Below are positions 24,898 through 33,574 of a stretch of 64,000 bases of DNA, one piece after another; positions within the stretch are counted from its first letter, which is position 1; every line of letters starts with the position of its first letter. The stretch lies in contig NZ_JBLWFS010000003.1 of the NCBI RefSeq assembly GCF_048323755.1, positions 1-64,000 of the forward strand. The letters are read 5' to 3'. A model generated the notes under the pieces. That model saw only the letters and a program-made list of their open reading frames with translations. It made no database searches and was not told where the DNA came from. The translations under genes and the position numbers were made by a program. The DNA comes from Alkalihalobacterium sp048323755 (GTDB taxonomy: Bacteria > Bacillota > Bacilli > Bacillales > Bacillaceae_F).

Positions 24898-25950
24898 CTA
24901 ATCGTACTGTACTCTTGGAGGAAATACATAGCTGGGATAAGATTGCTCAGTTAGAGAATATTGTCTTTCTTTTTCTGTTAGATCTGCTAATTCGATTGTT
25001 AGTTGTTGGATAATAGATAGTTCATAAAAAACGCGTTGAACAAACTGAAGTTCATCATTGTTAATAGGTCCAATATATTGTAAGTTTTCCTTATTTTTGT
25101 TTATCCATTCATAATGACTATCCTGCATTTGATGTAACGGATCTTTATAGATTTCAGCAAGAGAAGTAATTGACTTTTTTAATAGGACCCATTCAAACTC
25201 TGAGAAATGACTTCTCTTTATTTGTTGGTAGGTTAAGTTTCCGATCCTTAAATTAATTTGTTCGATAAAATGCAACTTTTTAATTAAGTATTGAAAAGAT
25301 CGAAATTCATTTTCTTCAAAATTACGGTATTTCCATTCATCGGTCTGAAACTGAGTGAACTGATAGATCTTTTCTATTTGTTGTGATAGTGGTCTATACG
25401 TTACAGAAGGATGTTCCTCTGTAGAGTTATCAATAAGTAACATTAACTTATTTGCAGCTTCCGTATAAAGTGTTTCTATTTGTTGAACAACGATTGGACC
25501 AAACTTAGGCGGTAAAATCACATAATTTACACAGGTTGATACAATAATCCCGATTGAAGTACCAGATAATCTAAAAATAAAATCGTGTAACATACTATCT
25601 GTTGTGCCAGGTATCATTGCCACTGCTGTTAAAGTAGCAACGAGTGTACCCGTATCTAGCTTTAGGCGAGCGCATGCAATAATCGTTAACATGGCTACTA
25701 ATGAATACGTTAATGCTGATTGACCTAGGAAAAAATCAATTAAGACAGCAAAAAGAGCACCTACAGCCGCTGCTGGTAGGCGAACTAGTCCCTTTTTTAG
25801 TGAATCTGCAGCAGTTGGTTCGGTTGTAACAATTGCAGTAATAATAGCAAAAACAACAGGTAAATCAAGTAACTTACAAATAACAGCTGTAACAAATACT
25901 GAAAGTCCCGTTTTGATGACTCTACGACCAACCCATTTTGTATTTTTCAT
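24898..25950 (-). CDS. FUSC/aromatic acid exporter family membrane protein
   Basis: A 350 aa protein with an N-terminal block of about six membrane helices (20-150) of the ArAE_1/FUSC type, containing PTAADSLKKGLVRLPAAAVGA. A C-terminal cytosolic helical domain (about 160-350) follows. It resembles the YqjA group of B. subtilis. The substrate is unknown; relatives are annotated as aromatic acid exporters without direct proof in Bacillus. The start is ATG at 25950 after AAGAAGGTGG. It is transcribed on the same strand as the BCCT gene, 70 bp upstream of it. Confidence 0.8.
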   Translation of the reverse strand: MKNTKWVGRRVIKTGLSVFVTAVICKLLDLPVVFAIITAIVTTEPTAADSLKKGLVRLPAAAVGALFAVLIDFFLGQSALTYSLVAMLTIIACARLKLDTGTLVATLTAVAMIPGTTDSMLHDFIFRLSGTSIGIIVSTCVNYVILPPKFGPIVVQQIETLYTEAANKLMLLIDNSTEEHPSVTYRPLSQQIEKIYQFTQFQTDEWKYRNFEENEFRSFQYLIKKLHFIEQINLRIGNLTYQQIKRSHFSEFEWVLLKKSITSLAEIYKDPLHQMQDSHYEWINKNKENLQYIGPINNDELQFVQRVFYELSIIQQLTIELADLTEKERQYSLTEQSYPSYVFPPRVQYD

Positions 25951-26111
25951 TAAACCACCTTCTTAGCCGACTATCCATCTATAGTATTGGATTGCAATTT
26001 ATTAGATATACAAACAAAAGGTGTATTTAAAAAAATATTTTGCTAATATATTCACTAGTAGAAGTTGTCTTTGGACAGTCAAATCTATTTTAAAGTTAGG
26101 TTGGTGGGTAT

Positions 26112-26969
26112 ATGAAATGGTTCGTTGTTTTATTTTGTAGTTTCCTTATATTAATGACTGGATGTAATTCTGAAAGTACTGAGAAGGATCATGCGGCGAT
26201 TGAGGAGGATGAAGCATATATAGTTGAAGCTCCAGAAGAGGACATAGACGAAAAAAATGTTTTTGAAAAGCATCTAGAAGAAGAGAATAGTCATGAAACA
26301 GTTGAAATTGAACAAGTTGAACAAATAGAACAGACTGTCGTACCGCAGTATACGTTAAACGAAACAAATTTTCTTATTCAACCTAAAAATGAAGGTGTTA
26401 ATGAGCAAGTTGTCCTCTTAACGATTGATGATGCTCCCGATCAATACGGAGCTGAGATGGCTCAAATTCTTTTTGATTTGGATGCAAACGCCATTTTCTT
26501 CGTGAATGGTATTTTTATTAATAAAAATGATGGGAAAGAACAATTAAAAAAGATACATGAATTAGGTTTTGAAATAGGTAATCATACAATGAGCCATAAG
26601 AATTTGAGCAAACTGTCTGCAGAAGAACAAAGGAAAGAAATTGTGGAATTAAATGACCTGATTGAAGAAATAATTGGCGAGCGGCCACGTTTTTTTAGAG
26701 CCCCGTACGGTGTGAATACGGACATATCCAAACAAGTAGTTGAGGAAGAAGGAATGCAATGGATGAACTGGACATATGGTTATGATTACTTTGAACAATA
26801 TACGAATGCCAAAGCTTTAGCAGATATTATGGTGAATGCTCCAGAGTTAATGAATGGTGCCAATCTATTAATGCATGACAGAAAATGGACAAAGGAAGCC
26901 TTAGAGGATATTGTGATTGGATTAAGGAACAAAGGGTATGAAATTGTCGATCCTAAAGAAATTCAGTAA
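26112..26969 (+). CDS. Polysaccharide deacetylase (NodB) lipoprotein
   Basis: A 285 aa lipoprotein with lipobox LMTGC (Cys18). A Glu-rich acidic linker (about 25-75) precedes a NodB-type carbohydrate esterase 4 domain (about 95-285). Motifs: VLLTIDDAP (catalytic Asp and metal Asp, a variant of TFDDGP), NHTMSH (metal His-xxx-His) and RAPYG. The substrate is probably peptidoglycan or another N-acetylated wall glycan. The last motif reads LLMHD, with the His kept. The gene is monocistronic, with its own terminator. Confidence 0.88.
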   Translation: MKWFVVLFCSFLILMTGCNSESTEKDHAAIEEDEAYIVEAPEEDIDEKNVFEKHLEEENSHETVEIEQVEQIEQTVVPQYTLNETNFLIQPKNEGVNEQVVLLTIDDAPDQYGAEMAQILFDLDANAIFFVNGIFINKNDGKEQLKKIHELGFEIGNHTMSHKNLSKLSAEEQRKEIVELNDLIEEIIGERPRFFRAPYGVNTDISKQVVEEEGMQWMNWTYGYDYFEQYTNAKALADIMVNAPELMNGANLLMHDRKWTKEALEDIVIGLRNKGYEIVDPKEIQ

Positions 26970-26984
26970 ATCAGAATAAAATGT

Positions 26985-27027
26985 AAAAAAAGCGTCTAGG
27001 CTGATATGTAGCTTAGACGCTTTTTTA
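26985..27027 (+). terminator. Terminator of the deacetylase gene
   Basis: AAAGCGTCTAGGCT pairs with AGCTTAGACGCTTT over a seven-base loop, followed by TTTTTT. Confidence 0.88.
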
Positions 27028-27159
27028 GTTGACGAGGGTATGTAACTTACCAATTACTAGCAAGATAAATAAATGTTGTATTTTGTAGAACCTTGTCATA
27101 TTTGTATAGAAAAGATACAATAACTATGAAAATTGATTTATACCTTCGAGAAAGTAGAG

Positions 27160-28239
27160 ATGAAGATGTACAAAAGAAAAATAATTAGTTTGGTATTGTT
27201 GTTCTTATTAGTCCTAACTGCATGTCAATCTGGAGAAAAAGAATTTGGAGAAATGGCTAATAAGAAAACAAATGAACAACCTGCTAACGTAGTTCAATTA
27301 CCAATAGAAATAACACCAAATGAAGCAAGATTTTCGGTGGTTGATTTAGCTTCTGAAATGAATGGGTCTTATGAATATGATCCGATCCACCGTACACTAA
27401 GTTTGACTATAGATGATGATCATTTCTACTTAATAGAAGGTGTACCTGTTCTAGAGAGAAATGGTGAGTACTTAGCTGAAAATGATATATATTTGATCAT
27501 TGAAGATGATCAACCTTATTTACCTTCATCTTTTCTAGAATTAGGACTCGGTATGAGTACAACCTATACAAAAGAGGCTATATCGTTTGAGTGGTACGGT
27601 CCTGTTGAAAAAGTAGGAGGGCCACCGAAAGATTTCAATTTTGAGTCATGGAATGCTGATCAGATGATTGAATACCTTTCATTTCTTAAGAAGCCAATAC
27701 AAGGAGCTCAGGTGAGTACGATACCTAGTCATTTGCCTGGTGCAAAGCGTCTGTATCGTAATGGATATCACGAAGGGTTAGACTGGTATGACTTTGCTTC
27801 TGGCGGAGATATTAGTTTTGATACTCCAATCTATGGAATGTCAAAAGGTATCGTTGTACGAGCGGATCATAATTATGAAGAATACGGTTCTCCCGAAGTG
27901 AGGAATACAGATTTGAAGTTTACTTCTAGTTTAGGTGAAACTCCTGAATATATTTTTGATAGGTTACGCGGCAGGCAAGTGTGGGTGCAATATCCGAATG
28001 GGGTTATGAGTCGGTTTGCTCATTTATCTGATATCCCAGAAGATATTCGAGTCGGGCAAGAAATTGATGAAAATACGATTATTGGTTACGTTGGGAATTC
28101 TGGGACGAGTGGTGCAGTTAATCAAGATTCAACAGAATTGCATTTGCATCAGGACCTACTAATATATGGTGAGTTATTCTGGAAGCCTTTAGATCAAGAT
28201 GAGGTATTAACTGTACTTAAAAGTATTTTCAAAGAATAA
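27160..28239 (+). CDS. M23 family metallopeptidase lipoprotein
   Basis: A 359 aa lipoprotein with lipobox LTAC after one hydrophobic helix. A copper-amine-oxidase-like N-terminal domain (about 55-140) is followed by an M23/LytM endopeptidase domain (about 200-355). Zinc ligands: YHEGLDWYD (His and Asp) and LHLHQD (His-x-His). It should cleave peptidoglycan stem or cross-link peptides outside the membrane. The ATG at 27160 is chosen; an ATG two codons later is equally possible, and a TTG at 27133 lacks an SD. It follows the deacetylase with a terminator between, so both may act on the wall, but as separate units. Confidence 0.87.
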   Translation: MKMYKRKIISLVLLFLLVLTACQSGEKEFGEMANKKTNEQPANVVQLPIEITPNEARFSVVDLASEMNGSYEYDPIHRTLSLTIDDDHFYLIEGVPVLERNGEYLAENDIYLIIEDDQPYLPSSFLELGLGMSTTYTKEAISFEWYGPVEKVGGPPKDFNFESWNADQMIEYLSFLKKPIQGAQVSTIPSHLPGAKRLYRNGYHEGLDWYDFASGGDISFDTPIYGMSKGIVVRADHNYEEYGSPEVRNTDLKFTSSLGETPEYIFDRLRGRQVWVQYPNGVMSRFAHLSDIPEDIRVGQEIDENTIIGYVGNSGTSGAVNQDSTELHLHQDLLIYGELFWKPLDQDEVLTVLKSIFKE

Positions 28240-28245
28240 AATGAA

Positions 28246-28277
28246 GATAAGCACAGGCAGTCGCCTGTGCTTATCTT
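28246..28277. terminator. Bidirectional terminator
   Basis: GATAAGCACAGGC and GCCTGTGCTTATC form a 13 bp stem with an AGTC-type loop between convergent genes. Confidence 0.85.
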
Positions 28278-28708
28278 TTATAGAAATACATAACTCTTCC
28301 ATTAAATAAATGAACTTCGGCTTGTAACTTCTTTCCTAAGAACTTACAGAATTCATTTGCCTTCCCTTTATCTCCATGTGTCGCACCTTCAGGAAGAATA
28401 ACTTGTATGTATGATTGTAACGTCTCATTTCCTTCAGTATCTTCAAGTGTTTCTTGGCCTACCCCGAAAACTACATATTTGTATCTTGTTGACGTTCCAT
28501 TACTTTTCAAATAAAACCAGTTGCCGTCACTGTCTGGAACATCAGATATTACATATGGAAAAGCGGCTTCGCCATAACCCCAATCTAATTGATCTCCAGT
28601 TTTAGTCGTGATTGTTTGATAGTACTTGAAAATATCCTTCAATTCTTCTAAAGTTATTTCTTGTTGTGTCGACTTTTTCACTAGCTTTATGTATGCGTGG
28701 TCGGACAT
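28271..28708 (-). CDS. DUF1885-like conserved Bacillus protein
   Basis: A 145 aa soluble protein with no signal peptide or helix. The opening SDHAYIKLVKKSTQQEITLE and the middle TKTGDQLDWGYGEAAFPY resemble the DUF1885 family known from Bacillus and Geobacillus, function unknown. The ATG at 28708 is preferred because TGGGAG is 9 nt upstream; an ATG two codons earlier has too little spacing. The family assignment is from memory. No partner genes are evident. Confidence 0.6.
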   Translation of the reverse strand: MSDHAYIKLVKKSTQQEITLEELKDIFKYYQTITTKTGDQLDWGYGEAAFPYVISDVPDSDGNWFYLKSNGTSTRYKYVVFGVGQETLEDTEGNETLQSYIQVILPEGATHGDKGKANEFCKFLGKKLQAEVHLFNGRVMYFYKR

Positions 28709-29031
28709 AGACATCTACTCCCAACTTTAAAACGTTTTCAATTCCCCTTATATCTTAGCATTAGTCATGAAAGCTGACAACATAATTAAAATTAGGATAA
28801 AGGAACGAAGGTATTAGGAATCATTTTCTTGTATTATAAATAATATAATTAAAATGTACGAATTTATAGTTAAAATTGTATATATTGGTATACTAAGTTT
28901 AAATATAGAGAAAATTTTACTGACGTGGATACGATCTTAAAAGGAAGATTAGTTAAGGGTTTCAGTTTTAACAATACTTTATAGTGCCAAATAAAATGAA
29001 AATACCGTCATACAAAAATGGGGGAAGCAAT
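28709..29031. other. Intergenic stretch without recognised gene
   Basis: This AT-rich 320 bp gap holds the divergent leaders of the DUF1885-like gene and the GAF gene. A TATACT element (about 28889) could be the -10 for the latter. AACGTTTTCAATT near 28730 looks somewhat like a catabolite responsive half-site. No small ORF with a good SD was found. Confidence 0.4.
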
Positions 29032-29469
29032 ATGGATAAGTCAGCATTCTTAGATGAACTTCGACTTGAGGTGGGGCTTGTTTCAGAGTACGCCAACTCA
29101 AAAAATGAATTTTTAAATGGGATTATACAAGTGTTTGGGAAGTATATAAAACAAGGGTTTAGTACTGGTATATATAAATCACAGGATTGTTTTTTTAAAC
29201 TGATTGCAAGTGTAGGGGATGAAGCTTACAATCCTATAGAACCTTTTGGTGAAGGGCAATTAAGTATATGTGCGATCAGAGGACGGATTTCAACAATAGA
29301 TCTAGAACAATCGATTCGTCTATTAGCTCCATTTTATGAGGGGCATCATTTAATTGGGATCATCGTATTTAGTTTACCGAAAATTGAATATGAGGTAACC
29401 GAAGAGGATATGATCTTCGTTCGCGAAGTTTGTAGGCATATAGAGCTAAATCAAAGTCATTTTAGTTAA
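29032..29469 (+). CDS. GAF domain protein
   Basis: A 145 aa single-domain protein whose layout fits a GAF fold: GEGQLSICAIRGRIS in the middle, then FYEGHHLIGIIVFSLP and a last helix FVREVCRHIEL. There is no output domain, so it may be a free-standing sensor or a partner of another protein. The start is ATG at 29032 after GGGGGAAG. The ligand cannot be predicted. It is probably monocistronic. Confidence 0.65.
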   Translation: MDKSAFLDELRLEVGLVSEYANSKNEFLNGIIQVFGKYIKQGFSTGIYKSQDCFFKLIASVGDEAYNPIEPFGEGQLSICAIRGRISTIDLEQSIRLLAPFYEGHHLIGIIVFSLPKIEYEVTEEDMIFVREVCRHIELNQSHFS

Positions 29470-29520
29470 TAATAAAAGATTAATTTTCACAATATTTACA
29501 CAATTTAGTCTGATAGTCTG

Positions 29521-29549
29521 TTGATTAATCATCGTTAAGAAGTTATAAT
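29521..29549 (+). promoter_or_regulatory. Sigma-A promoter for the DUF3055-like gene
   Basis: TTGATT (29521-29526), a 17 nt spacer and a perfect TATAAT (29544-29549). The leader to the start at 29666 would be about 110 nt. Confidence 0.75.
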
Positions 29550-29665
29550 AATATTATCAGAAAATTTAAACTTCACTTTATTATAGACATAACAATAAAT
29601 AAAAAGACGTCTCCTTTTTGTTTATTGTTGTCAATATATGAATTAAATTATTGGAGGTGGACTAA

Positions 29666-29962
29666 ATGAATTTGTTTGAGCGTTTATACGACGAGCAAGA
29701 AAATGTGAAGGTGCAATTTATTGGGTTTACTACTGACGATGTTCGTTATGATTTTGGCATTGTCTATACAAACATGTTCTTTGGTAAACCTCTTGTGGTC
29801 TGCATGCAAACAGGCCGTTCGGCACTACTCTGTGCTGACGATGTAAGGAATGTGGATCATATTCAAAAAGTTTTTCATATTCGATCTGCTAAAGAGGCAG
29901 AGGATCTTGCAACGTTCTTTGAAAAGACCTTGCCGACAATGCCGCTGGAGCCACAATACTAA
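29666..29962 (+). CDS. DUF3055-like (SAV0927-type) protein
   Basis: A 98 aa soluble protein. The start MNLFERLYDEQENVKVQFIG and the following DDVRYDFGIVYTNMFFGKPLV fit the small conserved Firmicute family DUF3055, function unknown. ATG at 29666 follows TTGGAGGTGG. A good sigma-A promoter lies 115 nt upstream and a terminator follows, so it is a separate unit. Confidence 0.65.
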   Translation: MNLFERLYDEQENVKVQFIGFTTDDVRYDFGIVYTNMFFGKPLVVCMQTGRSALLCADDVRNVDHIQKVFHIRSAKEAEDLATFFEKTLPTMPLEPQY

Positions 29963-29991
29963 TACTCAACTAAATGAATATACTAAGTTCA

Positions 29992-30026
29992 ACAAGAGGC
30001 TGATACTATATTCAGCCTCTTGTTTA
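29992..30026 (+). terminator. Terminator after the DUF3055-like gene
   Basis: CAAGAGGCTGA pairs with TCAGCCTCTTG over ten bases, followed by a T-rich tract. Confidence 0.75.
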
Positions 30027-30121
30027 TTTAATGTGTACTATTTGTAGAAAGAAGTGTTATGCAGAACATATAATACGCAAATTAAGGAAAAAAAGAAATT
30101 AATGTGTTATACAATTTAATA

Positions 30122-30150
30122 TTGACATTATTAATGTGACATATTATTAT
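30122..30150 (+). promoter_or_regulatory. Strong sigma-A promoter of the SR1-like RNA
   Basis: A perfect TTGACA (30122-30127), a 17 nt spacer and TATTAT (30145-30150). The start site would be near 30157. Confidence 0.8.
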
Positions 30151-30164
30151 AAGTACATAGAGAT

Positions 30165-30179
30165 TAGAAAGCGTTTTCA
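30165..30179 (+). promoter_or_regulatory. Candidate CcpA cre site at the SR1 transcription start
   Basis: TAGAAAGCGTTTTCA matches the cre consensus WTGNAANCGNWNNCW with one mismatch. It lies about 8 nt downstream of the predicted start site, suited to roadblock repression by CcpA in the presence of glucose. Confidence 0.6.
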
Positions 30180-30222
30180 GATATAAATAACCAATAATAA
30201 AAAGACAAGGGAGATGGAAATT

Positions 30223-30351
30223 GTGGGGATTATCGTATGTCAAACTTGTAACACAACAATTGAACATTTCGAAGGCGAAAAGGTTACGACGTTATATGCA
30301 AAGTGCTCAGGTTGTGAAAAGTGTAAAGAGACAGCTAGTAAACTAAAATAA
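30223..30351 (+). CDS. sr1P: SR1P, GapA-binding peptide encoded by the SR1 RNA
   Basis: A 42 aa peptide with GTG start at 30223 and an SD (AAGGGAGATGG) upstream. It reads MGIIVCQTCNTTIEHFEGEK, then VTTLYAKCSGCEKCK. The arrangement of two Cys pairs and the IEHFEGEKVTTLYAKC core are those of SR1P. In B. subtilis that peptide binds glyceraldehyde-3-phosphate dehydrogenase GapA and promotes the GapA-RNase J1 interaction. rnjA is in this window; gapA is not. The small size makes it easy to miss. Confidence 0.88.
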   Translation: MGIIVCQTCNTTIEHFEGEKVTTLYAKCSGCEKCKETASKLK

Positions 30352-30423
30352 TTTATGATGGGAACTCCTTTATAGGAGTTCCTTTTTCTGTTTGGTTATT
30401 GAATGACGGAGTCAGTTAACATG

Positions 30424-30457
30424 AAAAAATCCCTAACCTAGACAGGTTGGGGATTTT
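30424..30457. terminator. Bidirectional terminator between SR1 and speA
   Basis: AAAAAATCCCTAACCT pairs with AGGTTGGGGATTTTTT over a four-base loop. Both directions end in T runs. Confidence 0.88.
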
Positions 30458-30479
30458 TTGAATTTCATAAACGTTGTTG

Positions 30480-31955
30480 TTATCGAATGGGTCGTCTTTC
30501 TTTAATTACACGAATTTTTTTAAATGTTGAATCTTCTGGGCCTTGAACTGGTAAACCTGCATTTAAATTTTCTTCAATATAATTAATGTTTTCTTCAGTA
30601 ATAACTTCTCCTGGAATAAGGATAGGAATACCTGGAGGATAGACCATTACAAATTCAGCAATAATCCTTCCAGCCGAATAATCAAAAGAAATTACTTCCG
30701 TATCAGAATAAAAGGCATCACGAGGTGACAAAGCAAGAGTTGGACTATTAGGAACATAAACAGACGCTGTTTCACGTGCTTCAATTTTATCTCGGTGTAG
30801 ATCAGAAAGCTGACGTAAAGCGTTAACTAATGCAGTTGTTTCTTTTTCTGAATCGCCAAATGTAATAATACAAAGGATATTGTATAAATCTGATAGCTCG
30901 ACTTCAATATTATGCTTCTCACGTAAATAGACTTCAACTTCATACCCTGTAATTCCTAAATCCTTAATTGAAATAATTAATTTTGTAGGGTCGTAATCAT
31001 ATGCTGCTTTCGAACCTAATATTTCTTTTCCTACACAATACAGACCCGGAATCATATTGATGGCGTCACGTGTTCGCTGAGCTAATTGAATAGAGTTGTC
31101 GATCATTTTCGTTCCAACAGTCGCCAATTGTTTTCGGGCAACATCAAGAGAAGATAGGAGTAAATAAGACGTTGATGTAGTTGTTAACATACTTATGATT
31201 GCTTGAACTCGTTTTGGGGACACGAGCCCTTCTCTAACATTTAAAACGGAACTTTGTGTCATTGACCCGCCAAGTTTGTGGACGCTTGTAGCTGCCATAT
31301 CTGCACCTGCTTGCATTGCAGATAATGGTAGTTCATCATGGAAATGAATGTGAACCCCGTGAGCCTCATCAACTAATACAGGTATATTAGCTTGATGTGC
31401 AATTTCTACAATTTCTTTTAAGTTAGCAGAAACCCCAAAGTATGTTGGGTTAATAACGAGTAAACCTTTTGCATCAGGATGTTGCTCAATTGCTTTTTTT
31501 ACAGATTCAGTAGTTATGCCGTGCGAAATTCCTAGATTTTGATCAATTTCAGGATGTATAAAAATTGGATATGCACCTGAAAAAATAATCGCAGACATAA
31601 TGGATTTGTGGACGTTTCTAGGCACGATAATTTTATCGCCAGGACCACAAACACTCATAATCATAGTCATAATTGCACCGCTTGTTCCTTGAACGGAAAA
31701 GAAAGTATGATCTGCCCCAAATGCTTCAGCGGCTAGTGTTTGCGCTTCTTTTATGATGCCGTGAGGGTGATGCAGGTCATCGAGTGGGCCGATATTAATT
31801 AGGTCTATGGATAAGGCATTTTCACCGATAAACTCTCTAAATTCAGGATCTATCCCATTTCCTTTTTTATGACCAGGAATATGAAATTGAATAGGGTCTT
31901 TTTTTGCATGTTCTTTTACGCCGGTATACAGCGGAGTTAAGCGTTGTTGCGACAA
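30480..31955 (-). CDS. speA: Arginine decarboxylase (fold III, SpeA)
   Basis: A 491 aa PLP enzyme that converts arginine to agmatine for polyamine synthesis. It belongs to the Orn/Lys/Arg decarboxylase major domain family. PLP Lys227 lies in ATSVHKLGGS, with QGTSGAIMT (phosphate binding) and LVDEAHGVH (Asp pairing the pyridine nitrogen). The start is TTG at 31955, 6 nt after GAGGTG; the GTG at 31964 is part of that SD. The length then equals that of B. subtilis SpeA within a residue or so. Its neighbour on the left is SR1, as in B. subtilis. The speE/speB genes are elsewhere. Confidence 0.92.
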   Translation of the reverse strand: MSQQRLTPLYTGVKEHAKKDPIQFHIPGHKKGNGIDPEFREFIGENALSIDLINIGPLDDLHHPHGIIKEAQTLAAEAFGADHTFFSVQGTSGAIMTMIMSVCGPGDKIIVPRNVHKSIMSAIIFSGAYPIFIHPEIDQNLGISHGITTESVKKAIEQHPDAKGLLVINPTYFGVSANLKEIVEIAHQANIPVLVDEAHGVHIHFHDELPLSAMQAGADMAATSVHKLGGSMTQSSVLNVREGLVSPKRVQAIISMLTTTSTSYLLLSSLDVARKQLATVGTKMIDNSIQLAQRTRDAINMIPGLYCVGKEILGSKAAYDYDPTKLIISIKDLGITGYEVEVYLREKHNIEVELSDLYNILCIITFGDSEKETTALVNALRQLSDLHRDKIEARETASVYVPNSPTLALSPRDAFYSDTEVISFDYSAGRIIAEFVMVYPPGIPILIPGEVITEENINYIEENLNAGLPVQGPEDSTFKKIRVIKERRPIR

Positions 31956-32217
31956 CCGATTCACCTCTTCTACTTTCTAATTGCAAGTTGTCACCCTTGC
32001 ACATAAAACAAGATTGAGTATATCAAAAATTAAGTGAAAAGCAATGAAAATTTTTACTTTTTTCGACATTGATAAATCCTTGGTGGCTGTAGGGTTTTCT
32101 AAAGCTCTTGTCGAATAAATAAGAGACCGCTTTCATTGAAATTTATGGTGCACTATACTTTATCATTTATTAGTGTGGTTAATGAAAGCAATGATATGCA
32201 ATGTAAGGAGGAATATC

Positions 32218-33177
32218 ATGAATTGGGAAACAAGAGTAACAAAAATGTTGAGCATTAAATATCCTATCATTCAAGGTGGTTTAGCTTACTTAGCTTATTC
32301 AGATTTGGCAGCAGCAGTTTCAAATGCAGGTGGTTTAGGACAAATTACAGCAATGTCTCTAAGTACACCTGAAGAATTGAGAAAAGAAATTCAAGCTGTA
32401 AAGAAGAAAACCAATAAACCTTTTGGTGTTAACTACGCGATTGGTCAACATGGAAGACCGTTTGAACATATGTTAGAAGTTGCTATAGAGGAAGAAGTTC
32501 CTGTTATCACGATGACAGGTGGAAATCCTGCCCCCATTTTTGATATGCTAAAAGGAGTGAATACGAAGAAACTTGTTCTCGTTGCTGCGAGAAGACAAGC
32601 TGAAAAAGCAGAAGAACTTGGTGCAGATGCTGTAATGGTTGTTGGCCAAGAAGGTGGAGGGCACTTAGGTAGAGCCGATACAGGTACGATGGTGTTAATT
32701 CCTCAAGTTGCAGAGTCTGTTACAATTCCGGTAATAGCTTCTGGTGGCATTGGTGACGGGAAAGGTTTAATGGCAGCTCTTGCTTTAGGAGCTGAAGGGA
32801 TAGAGATGGGTACACGCTTTATTGCAACAAAGGAATGTGTCCATGCGCATCATACTTATAAGCAAAAATTAGTTGAGGCGAGTGAAGCAGATACAGTGGT
32901 GATTAAGCGCTCAATCGGCGCTCCTGCCCGCGCCATCAAAAATGAATGGACTGAAAAAATACTCCAAGTTGAAGAAGAAACTCCGACCTATGAAGCATTG
33001 AAAAACTTAATTAGCGGAGTAGCTAATAAAAAGTATATCTATGAAGGAAAAGAGTCTGAAGGTTTTGGTTGGGCTGGACAAGTAATGGGGAGAATTAAAG
33101 ATATCCCTTCTGTACAGGATCTATTCGAACAAATGATTAATGAAGGGGAAAACATTAGAACGACTTGGAGTAAATAA
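32218..33177 (+). CDS. Nitronate monooxygenase / FabK-like flavoprotein
   Basis: A 319 aa FMN-dependent TIM-barrel protein of the NMO/2-nitropropane dioxygenase family. Motifs: YPIIQGGLAYLAYSDLAAAV at the N-terminus, AVMVVGQEGGGHLGR and IPVIASGGIGDGKGLMAALA (FMN phosphate), and EMGTRFIATKEC. It could be a nitronate monooxygenase or an enoyl-ACP reductase II relative. The motif content cannot decide, and no fatty acid genes are adjacent. The start is ATG at 32218 after AAGGAGG. Confidence 0.82.
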   Translation: MNWETRVTKMLSIKYPIIQGGLAYLAYSDLAAAVSNAGGLGQITAMSLSTPEELRKEIQAVKKKTNKPFGVNYAIGQHGRPFEHMLEVAIEEEVPVITMTGGNPAPIFDMLKGVNTKKLVLVAARRQAEKAEELGADAVMVVGQEGGGHLGRADTGTMVLIPQVAESVTIPVIASGGIGDGKGLMAALALGAEGIEMGTRFIATKECVHAHHTYKQKLVEASEADTVVIKRSIGAPARAIKNEWTEKILQVEEETPTYEALKNLISGVANKKYIYEGKESEGFGWAGQVMGRIKDIPSVQDLFEQMINEGENIRTTWSK

Positions 33178-33202
33178 CCTTATAAAGGTGGAATAAGAAC
33201 AT

Positions 33203-33466
33203 ATGAACATGCCAATTTCATTAGATTGGAGTAAAAAAGAGGTAATAGATGTAATGGCTTTTTTTCAAGCAGTTCAAGAAGCTCATGGTAGTGGGGTAGA
33301 GCGGGCTAAGTTGTTATCATTATATCGTCGTTTTAAGGAAATTGTTCCTTCAAAGAGTGAAGAGAAACAATTATTTAAGCAATTTGACGAGGAAGCAGGA
33401 GTGTCCTGTTATCATGCGGTCAAAAAAGCGCGTGAAGACGAACAGGCTCAAAAAATAAAGATGTAG
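33203..33466 (+). CDS. yktA: UPF0223 family protein (YktA)
   Basis: An 87 aa soluble helical protein of the UPF0223 family, function unknown. It has the characteristic ISLDWSKKEVIDVMAFFQAV and LYRRFKEIVPSKSEEKQLF stretches. ATG at 33203 follows AAAGGTGG; the second ATG two codons in is also possible. It starts 25 nt after the flavoprotein gene and may be co-transcribed with it. The pair yktA/yktB in opposite orientation is conserved in B. subtilis. Confidence 0.87.
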   Translation: MNMPISLDWSKKEVIDVMAFFQAVQEAHGSGVERAKLLSLYRRFKEIVPSKSEEKQLFKQFDEEAGVSCYHAVKKAREDEQAQKIKM

Positions 33467-33475
33467 GAAAGAAAA

Positions 33476-33512
33476 GCGCAAGCACGCGTTTAGCGAATCC
33501 TCGCTTGCGCTA
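33476..33512. repeat. Hairpin after yktA related to the GC-rich repeat end
   Basis: AGCGCAAGC and GCTTGCGCT form a 9 bp stem around about 20 bases, and TAGACAT follows. The GCTTGCGC and CTAGACAT sequences match the ends of family 3 repeats, so this may be a solo end or deletion remnant. Confidence 0.45.
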
Positions 33513-33542
33513 GACATCTACACATTTTTTAAATTTCTAAAA

Positions 33543-33573
33543 AAAGGCAAGCGAAGGGTTTCGCTTGCCTTTT
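33543..33573. terminator. Bidirectional terminator between yktA and yktB
   Basis: AAAGGCAAGCGAA pairs with TTCGCTTGCCTTT across a GGG loop, with A and T runs either side. Confidence 0.85.
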
Positions 33574-33574
33574 C

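Larger units (their letters stand above)
30157..30390 (+). ncRNA. sr1: SR1-type dual-function small RNA
   Basis: A unit of about 230 nt bounded by the promoter at 30122 and the terminator at 30361-30388 (GGAACTCC...GGAGTTCC with a T run). It encodes the SR1P peptide. In B. subtilis SR1 lies in the same place, between pdhD/slp and speA. There it base-pairs with ahrC mRNA (arginine catabolism regulator), while its peptide binds GapA. The identity rests on the encoded peptide and the location; the base-pairing function is inferred. Confidence 0.8.
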
